A stretch of 6,534 nucleotides of DNA from DAOVRL01 sp964459805 (GTDB taxonomy: Bacteria > Planctomycetota > Phycisphaerae > Sedimentisphaerales > Anaerobacaceae): the NCBI GenBank assembly GCA_964459805.1, contig CAYWOD010000201.1:1-6534 (forward strand), in the 5' to 3' direction. This document shows, piece by piece, positions 1-5,080 of this stretch (positions are counted from its first letter, which is position 1; each line of letters opens with the position of its first letter). The position numbers and the translations under genes are program-made. A model generated the notes under the pieces. It ran no database searches. It was not told the DNA's origin and was given only the letters and a program-made list of their open reading frames with translations.

Positions 1-307
1 AGTCATCACCATCGAAACCCATTGCCGGGTCGTCGTAGCCGATTTTTTTGATTGTTTTTCTGACGACGCCTGGGATGTCAACATACGCTTCTGTTGTGAT
101 TTCGCCGGCCACTACCACCAGGCCGGTCGTAACGAGCGTCTCACAGGCAACCCTGCTTTTAGGGTCCTGAGCGAGCATTGCATCGAGGATTGCATCGGAT
201 ACGTGGTCGGCCACTTTGTCCGGATGGCCCATCGTTACTGACTCACTGGTGAAAAGATACTTCTCGTTGTTAGAAAGCGGATTCATGCCGGTCGATTTTT
301 TTGCCAT
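1..307 (-). CDS. metK: S-adenosylmethionine synthetase, N-terminal part (cut by window edge)
   Basis: Makes S-adenosylmethionine from methionine and ATP in the cytoplasm. Only the first 102 codons are present; the rest lies beyond the left edge. The translation begins MAKKSTGMNPLSNNEKYLF and carries the family's first signature, FTSESVTMGHPDKVADHVSD (about residues 19-38), including the conserved His and Asp of GHPDK that sit at the active site in the E. coli enzyme. It continues DAILDAMLAQDPKSRVACET, then TTGLVVVAGEITTEAYVD, and ends in GYDDPAMGFDGDD, all in the usual order and spacing. The ATG at 307 is preceded on the minus strand by AGGGG (318-322) ten bases away. Oddity: the residue before GHPDK is Met, where the E. 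coli enzyme has Glu. It follows the DUF547 lipoprotein gene by 65 bases and is probably co-transcribed with it. Confidence 0.96.
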   Translation of the reverse strand, partial: MAKKSTGMNPLSNNEKYLFTSESVTMGHPDKVADHVSDAILDAMLAQDPKSRVACETLVTTGLVVVAGEITTEAYVDIPGVVRKTIKKIGYDDPAMGFDGDD

Positions 308-317
308 TGTTACTTAT

Positions 318-338
318 CCCCTAACCCGGCTTAGCCGG
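318..338 (-). promoter_or_regulatory. metK ribosome binding site and adjoining small hairpin
   Basis: In the 65-base gap between the lipoprotein stop and the metK start, the minus strand carries a perfect 5-bp hairpin, CCGGC-TAA-GCCGG (326-338). It is followed at once by a Shine-Dalgarno-like AGGGG (318-322), ten bases before the ATG. The hairpin lacks a following T-run, so it is not a standard terminator. The gap is too short for a SAM-I (S-box) riboswitch, and I see no match to SAM-II. The hairpin could tune metK translation, or it could be one of the many small palindromes of this genome. Confidence 0.4.
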
Positions 339-372
339 AACCCAAAAGGATGGCTTCGTTGTTTCGCGGTGG

Positions 373-1530
373 TTACGAGCCATCGTTAATTGTCCAGTTA
401 TATGCCATAAATTGGACGGTATAGTTGCCCAGCTCAAGAAAAGTCTTTGTGTCTTCGGAGACGTAATTTGTAATGAAGTTCAAGACTGCACGGGTTTCGG
501 GCTCCTTGCCCTTGAACTTTTTGTCTGTGCCGTACTTGCCGAGGAACTCTTTGCCGTACTCGGGTTTTTGGAATAGCGCCGAGAGGTACACTTTTCCCTT
601 TTGTTTGTCTATCTTGAACGCTAATGGGCCGGCCAAGAACTTCTTGACCTGGTCGTCCAGTTGTTTGTTGAGCTTATGTCCATAATAAGGCTCATTGCGC
701 AAGGGCGGGCCGGACAGGGTGGCGCAGGTCAGGGCGAAGAATACTCTTGGGTCTGCGAACTCTTTGCGGAAGAATCGCTCCTCGATTTGCTCGAGCGTGA
801 ACACCTCGTCCGTCACGAAGAATTTGTACTTTGTCCATATCCCTTCGATATGCCTGATGCTGTTCGGACCCCAGCCCGGGAAAATGAGAAGAATTCTTGA
901 TGAGGGCTTTATGGGGTAGTTCTTCGTGATTATGTAGAGCATCTGGATGTTGTAGGCGTTGATCCAGAGAGCGATCCTGTCCTCTCTCGCCCAGGACTTA
1001 TACTCGTTGGGGTCAAGGTTGTCGAATTCATTCAGGAGACTCTTTAGCTCAAGCTTTTTGTACCTGAGCTTCTTATAGTTAACCATTCCCTTGTTATCGA
1101 CGTAAGTTTTCAGGATGTTGGCACATTTGTCGTGAAAGGCCGTAGCGGGACTTGGCTTGACATCGTTGGGCTCGGTCCTGGTGGGTTTGACATCATTGAC
1201 ATCAATGTCGTTGGGTTCAGCCTTTGCAGGCGCAACTTCATTAGGCTCGACTTGATTTGGCTCAGGTACAGGGGGTGTAATCTCATTAGGCTCGGTCCGG
1301 CCGGGCTCGATGTCGTTGGGTTCGACCTGCTGATGCTGGGGTCCGATATGCGGCGTCTGGTTTGCGTCGGCCGGGTAAGACTCGGCCTTGTCGGTCTCGG
1401 TCTCATTGGATTGGGACTGATTGGGTTCGGACTCGTTGGGCTCGGCCAGTGCGGTTTTCGGCTGTGGGCAGCCGGCAAAAAAGACCAGTACCACCAGTGA
1501 AACTGTAAAAACGGCAAGGCGTTTAGCCAT
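373..1530 (-). CDS. DUF547-domain lipoprotein with EPN-repeat linker
   Basis: A 385-residue predicted lipoprotein. Residues 1-20 form a signal peptide (MAKR, then a hydrophobic stretch) ending in the lipobox FAG-C21. The Phe at -3 is slightly atypical, but the charge and length fit lipidation on Cys21. Residues 30-126 are a disordered linker rich in Glu, Pro and Asn. Residues about 132-380 match the DUF547 family as I know it: VDNKGMVNYKKL near 144-155, ALWINAYN at 187-194, a FTLEQIEERFFRKEFADPRV segment at 244-263, and ALTCATLSGPPLRNEPY at 266-281. The last motif is usually written with a second Cys before PPL; here that position is Gly274. DUF547 has no firmly established reaction, so I assign none. 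The start is supported by GGAAG (1537-1541) six bases upstream of the ATG. The gene lies between rtcB and metK on the same strand. Confidence 0.88.
   Translation of the reverse strand: MAKRLAVFTVSLVVLVFFAGCPQPKTALAEPNESEPNQSQSNETETDKAESYPADANQTPHIGPQHQQVEPNDIEPGRTEPNEITPPVPEPNQVEPNEVAPAKAEPNDIDVNDVKPTRTEPNDVKPSPATAFHDKCANILKTYVDNKGMVNYKKLRYKKLELKSLLNEFDNLDPNEYKSWAREDRIALWINAYNIQMLYIITKNYPIKPSSRILLIFPGWGPNSIRHIEGIWTKYKFFVTDEVFTLEQIEERFFRKEFADPRVFFALTCATLSGPPLRNEPYYGHKLNKQLDDQVKKFLAGPLAFKIDKQKGKVYLSALFQKPEYGKEFLGKYGTDKKFKGKEPETRAVLNFITNYVSEDTKTFLELGNYTVQFMAYNWTINDGS
1153..1443 (-). repeat. 15-bp-periodic EPN pentapeptide repeat region in the lipoprotein gene
   Basis: This stretch encodes residues 30-126 of the DUF547 lipoprotein. 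EPN occurs at residues 30, 35, 70, 80, 90, 95, 105 and 120, all multiples of five. From residue 70 to 126 the pentad register (E/K/A)P(N)(D/E/Q)(I/V) holds without a break, for example EPNDI-EPGRT-EPNEI. At the DNA level this is a degenerate 15-bp repeat, visible on the plus strand as recurring TTGGGCTC or TTAGGCTC. Because the unit is a multiple of three, the opposite strand is also open for more than 100 codons, which creates a spurious ORF at 1132-1500. Confidence 0.85.
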
Positions 1531-1536
1531 TCTTAT

Positions 1537-1541
1537 CTTCC
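1537..1541 (-). promoter_or_regulatory. Ribosome binding site of the DUF547 lipoprotein gene
   Basis: The minus strand reads GGAAG, then six bases, then ATG at 1530. This is good Shine-Dalgarno spacing and fixes the start that gives a complete signal peptide. Confidence 0.7.
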
Positions 1542-1594
1542 GATAAATAACTGCGTACCCCCCTCAACTGCGAAAATCCACCAACTTGCATATT

Positions 1595-1622
1595 AGCATA
1601 AGATATTTGGCGATAAATGCAA
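1595..1622 (-). promoter_or_regulatory. Candidate sigma70-type promoter of the lipoprotein gene
   Basis: On the minus strand, TTGCAT (-35, 1617-1622) is separated by 16 bases from TATGCT (-10, 1595-1600). This leaves an A/T-rich leader of roughly 60 bases before the start at 1530. Each box matches four of six consensus bases. The 185-base gap downstream of rtcB and the possible terminator at 1675-1696 make an independent promoter here plausible. Confidence 0.45.
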
Positions 1623-1674
1623 CGATTCGTCATCCGTTTTTATCGTATTTTTGTAGAGCATTCTTAATCAGCCG

Positions 1675-1696
1675 AAAAAAGTATTTGCGGACAAAT
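1675..1696 (-). terminator. Possible weak intrinsic terminator after rtcB
   Basis: On the minus strand, about 20 bases past the rtcB stop, ATTTG-TCCG-CAAAT (1683-1696) forms a 5-bp hairpin followed by AC and six T. The stem is short and A/T-rich, so termination would be weak, but the position and T-run fit. Confidence 0.35.
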
Positions 1697-1715
1697 CGGA
1701 CGAAATGATACATCT

Positions 1716-3158
1716 TTAGCCCTTCAAGACGGCCAGAGGGACCATTCGGGCGACGGCCTTGGCCCATCCGCATTCGACAACAATTCGCACCACCTCATCG
1801 ATGTCTTTGTAGGCGCCGGGTGCTTCTTCCTTTATTCTGCGTTTGTTGCCTGTAATCAGCTTGATGCCTTGCATACTGCGTTTGAACTGATCGTCGCTAA
1901 TTTTGGCCGGCGTAATGATTCTGCCCCTGCGCACCTTTCCAAGGGCCGCTGTGCGGCTCATTACCCTTCCTGCACCGTGGTTGACCGAGGAGAGAGATTC
2001 TTCGGAATTACCGGTTCCGACGAGTAAGAAGCTGGCAGTGCCCATCGAGCCGGGAGTGATTATCGGCTGGCCGGTATTGGCGAAAACGGTTTCGGCCATA
2101 CGCTGCGGACCGAATGCGCGAGTGGCGCCTTTGCGGTGTACCCAGAGCCGCCTGCCGCCGTGTGTTTCCAGTTTTGCCATATTGTGCGTGACATCGTAAA
2201 CGAGCGGCAGTGGCGTCGGGCCGAACATCCTGTTGAAGCAGCGTCTTACCAGCAGGGCCATAATGTGGCGATTGGTGAACGCGAAGTTGGCGGCGGCGGC
2301 CATCGCATGGATATAGTCTTTGCCGGCCCTGGTCTCTGTGGACAGGTATGAGAGCATCTTCTTGCGGCCGGCATTTTCCGGGCTTTGGGCGGCGACGTTC
2401 ATATATCGATCGGCGATTTCATACCCGAATCGCCGGGAGCCGGAATGGATCATCACAACGATCTGGTTCTTAAAAAGGCCGAATGTCTTGGCCAAATCAG
2501 GATCGAAGACTTCCTGAACGTACTGGATTTCAATAAAGTGGTTCCCGCCTCCGAGCGTGCCAAGCTGGCCTGAGCCTTTTTGTACTGCAGGCTTCGGCAC
2601 CGCGCCCGGGTCGGAGGGTAGTCGGCCGTTCTCCTCTATTCTCTGCAAATCGTCGGCGAACTCGTCCGGGTCGAAGGCCTCCCAGGCCCGATGGCCGGAC
2701 CTCTGTGCCAAAGCCGGTATGCCGGACACCCCTTTGCTGATAACGGTTTCGATGCCGGTTCGATCCAACGGCAGGTTCTCTCTGCCTTCGCCGAGCGGGA
2801 TATCGCGGGCGATGTCAATGGCGATCTTGTCGGTATCGATTTCGCCTCTTGAAAAGGGCGTGTGCAGCAGGCGCATTCCGCAGTTTATGTCGTATCCGAC
2901 GGCCGGGGGCATAATCGCGCCTTGCATCCCCAGCACGGCCCCGATGGGAATGCCGAAGCCAACGTGAATATCAGCGGTGGCCAGGACCTTCTTTGCCGGC
3001 GGCAGACAAGCGGCGTCGTAAAGCTGGCGGACTGCGTCAGGTTCGAGATTAACCGCTTCCGAGGCGAAAATGGTAGCATCGGTAACCATTTCGCCAAGCC
3101 GTTCCATACGCAGCCGAAGTGGGTCGATGCGAACAAGTTTTGGGAATTGTTCGGTCAC
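1716..3158 (-). CDS. rtcB: RNA-splicing ligase RtcB
   Basis: Joins RNA 2',3'-cyclic-phosphate or 3'-phosphate ends to 5'-OH ends using GTP and manganese, through a guanylylated histidine; in bacteria it serves RNA repair. Numbered from the GTG start, all metal and catalytic residues of the family are present: D90 and C93 in GYDINCGMRL, H207 in LGGGNHFIE, H238 in IHSGSRRFG, H325 in DVTHNMAK, and guanylate-accepting H394 in SVNHGAGR. HRKGATRAFGP (342-352) and PGSMGTASFLLVG (369-381) are also typical. I choose the GTG at 3158 (480 aa), because GAAGG (3167-3171) lies eight bases upstream and the length matches the roughly 480-residue family members. The TTG at 3251 would add 31 residues that overlap a promoter-like sequence. 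No archease, rtcA or rtcR gene is visible in the window. HSGSRRFG departs slightly from the common HSGSRGLG. Confidence 0.95.
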   Translation of the reverse strand: MTEQFPKLVRIDPLRLRMERLGEMVTDATIFASEAVNLEPDAVRQLYDAACLPPAKKVLATADIHVGFGIPIGAVLGMQGAIMPPAVGYDINCGMRLLHTPFSRGEIDTDKIAIDIARDIPLGEGRENLPLDRTGIETVISKGVSGIPALAQRSGHRAWEAFDPDEFADDLQRIEENGRLPSDPGAVPKPAVQKGSGQLGTLGGGNHFIEIQYVQEVFDPDLAKTFGLFKNQIVVMIHSGSRRFGYEIADRYMNVAAQSPENAGRKKMLSYLSTETRAGKDYIHAMAAAANFAFTNRHIMALLVRRCFNRMFGPTPLPLVYDVTHNMAKLETHGGRRLWVHRKGATRAFGPQRMAETVFANTGQPIITPGSMGTASFLLVGTGNSEESLSSVNHGAGRVMSRTAALGKVRRGRIITPAKISDDQFKRSMQGIKLITGNKRRIKEEAPGAYKDIDEVVRIVVECGWAKAVARMVPLAVLKG

Positions 3159-3166
3159 TAATACAA

Positions 3167-3171
3167 CCTTC
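3167..3171 (-). promoter_or_regulatory. Ribosome binding site that decides the rtcB start
   Basis: The minus strand reads GAAGG, then eight bases, then GTG at 3158. No comparable site precedes the upstream TTG at 3251, so this site favours the shorter, 480-residue protein. Confidence 0.6.
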
Positions 3172-3222
3172 AAGAGAACATTGTAGTTTGCCAGCTCGAT
3201 AGTATAGGAATTTGTATTTGTT

Positions 3223-3251
3223 AGCTTATGATGCAGATAGATAGTTGTCAA
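3223..3251 (-). promoter_or_regulatory. Candidate promoter of rtcB
   Basis: On the minus strand, a perfect TTGACA (-35, 3246-3251) is followed after 17 bases by TAAGCT (3223-3228), a weak -10 matching three of six consensus bases. The expected start near 3216 would give a leader of nearly 60 bases ending at the GAAGG site. The TTG of this -35 box is the first codon of the longest possible rtcB reading frame, another reason to reject that start. Confidence 0.45.
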
Positions 3252-3469
3252 TCGGTTTTGTATGTTGCAAAGCAGGTCAGAAGGAGTGATCGGGGTGCTC
3301 GAGCGAACGTTTCACCGGTAAAGATGGTCGTACGGAAGTGGCCGCCCAACTTTGGGGGCAGGGGAATTGGCTTTGAATTGGGTTCGTTTTTCATTGTCCG
3401 AGGGGGTACACCACGTGGCGAAGCGTAGTCTGGATGATATTATTCTCGATTCGAAAGAATCACCATAGG

Positions 3470-3563
3470 CGTTTTTGGGCTAAAAATGGGGTCGGGTGGG
3501 AGATTTGGCGGGAAAAAAACCGTGAATTTGCGTTGGACCTTCGTTTTTGGGTGAAAAATGGGG
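3470..3563. repeat. Imperfect direct repeats in a G/T-rich tract
   Basis: A 22-base unit, CGTTTTTGGG-NN-AAAAATGGGG, occurs at 3470-3491 and 3542-3563, exactly 72 bases apart, with only the two NN bases differing. A looser third version, GTTTTTGGGAATTGGGCAAA, starts at 3592. The tract is strongly biased to G over C on the plus strand. Confidence 0.7.
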
Positions 3564-3871
3564 ATTTTGGGGGGGTGCGATTGGACACCTGGTTTTTGGG
3601 AATTGGGCAAAAAAGTAGGGTTAAGTGCTTTTGCTATAAGCGGTTAAGGTGGTGACATAGGGAATTGCAAAAATGAACGTTTTTGCGCGCTTTTTGATAC
3701 CTTTTGAACGAAAACTGACCGGAAATTGACGGAAATGCGCGCTTTTGGGGCGTTTTTTGGCCACCCTGATTCCTGGGCTAAAAAAAGGGGGTCAAAAATC
3801 AAGAGGGATTCTGCTAATATGTTGATGAAATTTGCTTATATAAACGAACAGAAGGCAGAGGGGATAGAGGG

Positions 3872-3927
3872 AATTAGAGAATTAGGGAATTAGAGGATTA
3901 GAGAATTAGAGGATTAGAGGATTGGGG
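3872..3927. repeat. Tandem array of 8-bp units (RATTAGAG)
   Basis: Seven contiguous octamers: AATTAGAG, AATTAGGG, AATTAGAG, GATTAGAG, AATTAGAG, GATTAGAG, GATTGGGG. They are preceded by a degenerate GGATAGAGG. The unit length is not a multiple of three and there is no gene around it. A single GATTAGAG recurs at 6220-6227 in the right-hand repeat island. Confidence 0.85.
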
Positions 3928-4043
3928 AGGCGAGTGCGGCGGGAGAACGCTTTGGGATGACAGGGGACCCGGCTTCGCACAAGGCTACGCCGCGGCAAGC
4001 GGATGGCGCTTGGTGCGGTAGAGTTGGGTTTAGGTTTTTCTTC

Positions 4044-4072
4044 TTGACGTTAAATGCGTCGGCGGGTATTTT
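4044..4072 (+). promoter_or_regulatory. Sigma70-type promoter of the structured leader and two-gene module
   Basis: TTGACG (-35, 4044-4049, five of six consensus bases) is followed by a 17-base spacer and TATTTT (-10, 4067-4072, four of six). The expected transcription start, about seven bases downstream near 4079, falls on the 5' strand of the first stem of the predicted structured RNA. The spacing and this coincidence make it one of the better promoter candidates in the window. Confidence 0.6.
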
Positions 4073-4075
4073 GGG

Positions 4076-4230
4076 GTCCCGATGAGATAGCTGCCTTATA
4101 GGCAGGTAAGATCATCCCCGAGGGATAAATCTCACGGGATAAAGGGACAATGATGCGAGCAGTCGGGAGAATTCGAGTAGCGTGCTGTATTTACGAGGTT
4201 GCAACCACGTCGTAGAATGGTAGGCAGCAC
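4076..4230 (+). ncRNA. Candidate structured RNA or 5' leader, family not recognised
   Basis: Pairings are found by eye on the plus strand. Domain 1 is a three-way junction. The closing stem is TCCCG (4077-4081) with CGGGA (4135-4139), continued after a 2x1 internal loop by GAGAT (4084-4088) with ATCTC (4129-4133). Inside it are the hairpins CTGCC-TTATA-GGCAG (4091-4105) and ATCCC-CGA-GGGAT (4114-4126). Domain 2 has the outer stem GTGCTG (4182-4187) with CAGCAC (4225-4230). It encloses TACGA (4192-4196) with TCGTA (4210-4214), and GGT-TGCA-ACC (4197-4206) caps it. A promoter places the RNA start at the base of domain 1, and the downstream gene starts 20-60 bases after domain 2. It is not a tRNA, tmRNA, RNase P, 6S or SRP RNA, nor a riboswitch class I know. 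It could be a cis-regulatory leader or a free small RNA. Confidence 0.45.
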
Positions 4231-4249
4231 CGGCAAAAGTTGAGGGTTA

Positions 4250-4327
4250 ATGAATGCTCAGTTAGTGGTCGATTTGGCGGGAATTCCCGATGAAGCGAGT
4301 TGCGCACGAGTGGTCAAGAAGCTATAG
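4250..4327 (+). CDS. Possible short upstream ORF, or displaced true N-terminus of the membrane protein
   Basis: The sequence GAGGG (4242-4246) precedes ATG at 4250 (three bases, short) and a second ATG at 4254 (seven bases, but that frame stops after three codons). The 4250 frame encodes 25 residues beginning MNAQLVVDLAGIPDEASC and ends at TAG 4325-4327, overlapping the start of the 226-residue frame by 38 bases. It has the only good Shine-Dalgarno match nearby. It may be a leader peptide with translational coupling. Alternatively, it may be the real N-terminus of the membrane protein, displaced by a one-base frameshift near 4320 that is either genuine or a sequence error. Confidence 0.3.
   Translation: MNAQLVVDLAGIPDEASCARVVKKL
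4278..4289. repeat. 12-bp perfect palindrome abutting a start codon
   Basis: CGGGAATTCCCG ends at the base before the ATG at 4290. In RNA it could only fold with a tiny loop (CGGG-AATT-CCCG). As DNA it is a dyad that a dimeric regulator could bind. It occupies the place where a ribosome binding site would be expected. Confidence 0.5.
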
Positions 4328-4970
4328 AGGTTTGAGTCTCTTCAGGGAAAACCTTGAGGCCATCATCGACATCGTCACGAAGGAAACGGATCAGTCGAAG
4401 TCTTCGGAGGCGGTCAGTATACGCTTGGACGACTTTCTGTTAGACAACGCGGCTGAACTGGGTGAGATAGGGGCCAAGAAAGCAGGGCAGTTGACTATTG
4501 CTATAGGAGGTGACCGCCTCCTGTTGCATCTGGGGAGCGACTATGCCAGCCTTGAGGTAAAATCCCCGCAGGATACAAAGCTTATGGGAATAGCAGGGAA
4601 GGTAGACGGGATTCTGGCGAGAAGTCAAGATGCACGTTGGGCTATATTCCAGTTCGCTCGCACTACGCTGCCACAATTAGCCCTCGCCGGGAGTGGATTT
4701 CTAATATTCTTCGTTGGTATCGAATACTGCTCACCGTGGGTAGGTGCGATTCTGCTTGGAGTCGGGCTTGGCTTTATGATAGCCGCAAGTTTTCTCGGGT
4801 ACTATATGCGTATGAAGGCCGCAAGAATCGCATTGTCCTATTCCCACGAAATCCAGAGTTTCTTTGAGCGTAACAAGGATGCGATCTTGGTGAATCTTAT
4901 TGCGGGGGTTGTGGGAGCGATTCTCGGGATACTGGGCACATTGTTTGTTCAGCGATTCATAGGCGAGTAG
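4290..4970 (+). CDS. Uncharacterised membrane protein with soluble N-terminal domain and three TM segments
   Basis: I do not recognise the family. The 226-residue product has an N-terminal soluble region (1-125) of mixed helix and strand character, including LSLFRENLEAIIDIV (15-29) and a strand-rich part QLTIAIGGDRLLLHLGSDYA (67-86). Three hydrophobic segments follow: about 127-146 (LPQLALAGSGFLIFFVGIEY), 150-171, and 198-221 (AILVNLIAGVVGAILGILG and onward). A charged helix lies between the second and third segments. There is no signal peptide, so the N-terminal domain is probably cytoplasmic. The start is uncertain. The ATG at 4290 has no clear ribosome binding site and directly abuts the palindrome CGGGAATTCCCG, while a better site serves an overlapping frame at 4250. 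The gene is 110 bases upstream of the HEPN gene on the same strand, behind the shared promoter at 4044. A sensor or anchor partner of the HEPN protein is an inference from position only. Confidence 0.72.
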   Translation: MKRVAHEWSRSYRGLSLFRENLEAIIDIVTKETDQSKSSEAVSIRLDDFLLDNAAELGEIGAKKAGQLTIAIGGDRLLLHLGSDYASLEVKSPQDTKLMGIAGKVDGILARSQDARWAIFQFARTTLPQLALAGSGFLIFFVGIEYCSPWVGAILLGVGLGFMIAASFLGYYMRMKAARIALSYSHEIQSFFERNKDAILVNLIAGVVGAILGILGTLFVQRFIGE

Positions 4971-5080
4971 TGGAGCTTAGTATGAAGAAGGAATGGGAAC
5001 TTGTTATACAGCAGAACTGAGTCTGGGCTTCGTGTTTTATTCAGACTGTATGATCATTGTTCGTAATATGAGTGAACAGA

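Larger units (their letters stand above)
3252..4043. other. Repeat-rich intergenic region without a convincing gene
   Basis: About 790 bases between divergently oriented rtcB and the plus-strand module. Open frames here (3228-3428, 3434-3655) have no ribosome binding sites, and their residue content (W, K, G and R-rich) reflects the G/T-rich DNA. Visible structure includes a GATTC-GAAA-GAATC hairpin with a GNRA-type loop (3448-3461), imperfect repeats around TTTTTGGG and AAAAATGGGG (3470-3620), TGCGCGCTTTT twice (3684-3694 and 3736-3746), an 8-bp tandem array (3872-3927), and GC-rich palindromic sequence such as CCGC-GGCAA-GCGG near 3980-3993. Confidence 0.7.

Noticed and set aside
661..919. 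Plus-strand ORFs opposite the DUF547 domain
   Set aside because: They overlap a strongly supported minus-strand domain and have no family resemblance or start signal.
1132..1500. 122-codon plus-strand ORF rich in Gly, Leu and Val
   Set aside because: It is the exact antisense of the lipoprotein's EPN linker. The 15-bp repeat keeps all frames open, and there is no ribosome site.
1903..3161. Several plus-strand ORFs opposite rtcB
   Set aside because: They are antisense shadows of a gene whose catalytic residues are all in place.
3434..3655. 73-codon ORF with internal RFWAKNG/RFWVKNG repeats
   Set aside because: The peptide repeat simply mirrors the DNA repeat, the composition is dictated by G/T-rich DNA, and there is no ribosome site.
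4077..4140. Hammerhead ribozyme or tRNA-like element suggested by CCGATGAGA in a three-way junction
   Set aside because: The hammerhead core CUGAUGA...GAAA is not satisfied, since the GAGAT is paired in the closing stem. No tRNA arms or T-loop motif are present.
4190..4270. Integron attC site
   Set aside because: A GTTAGT-like word occurs, but no matching RYYYAAC/GTTRRRY core pair or integrase gene is seen.
5011..5050. Terminator or promoter between the membrane protein and HEPN genes
   Set aside because: AGTCTG/CAGACT is only a 6-bp dyad with a 16-base loop, and TATGAT lacks a spaced -35 box, so neither call is supported.
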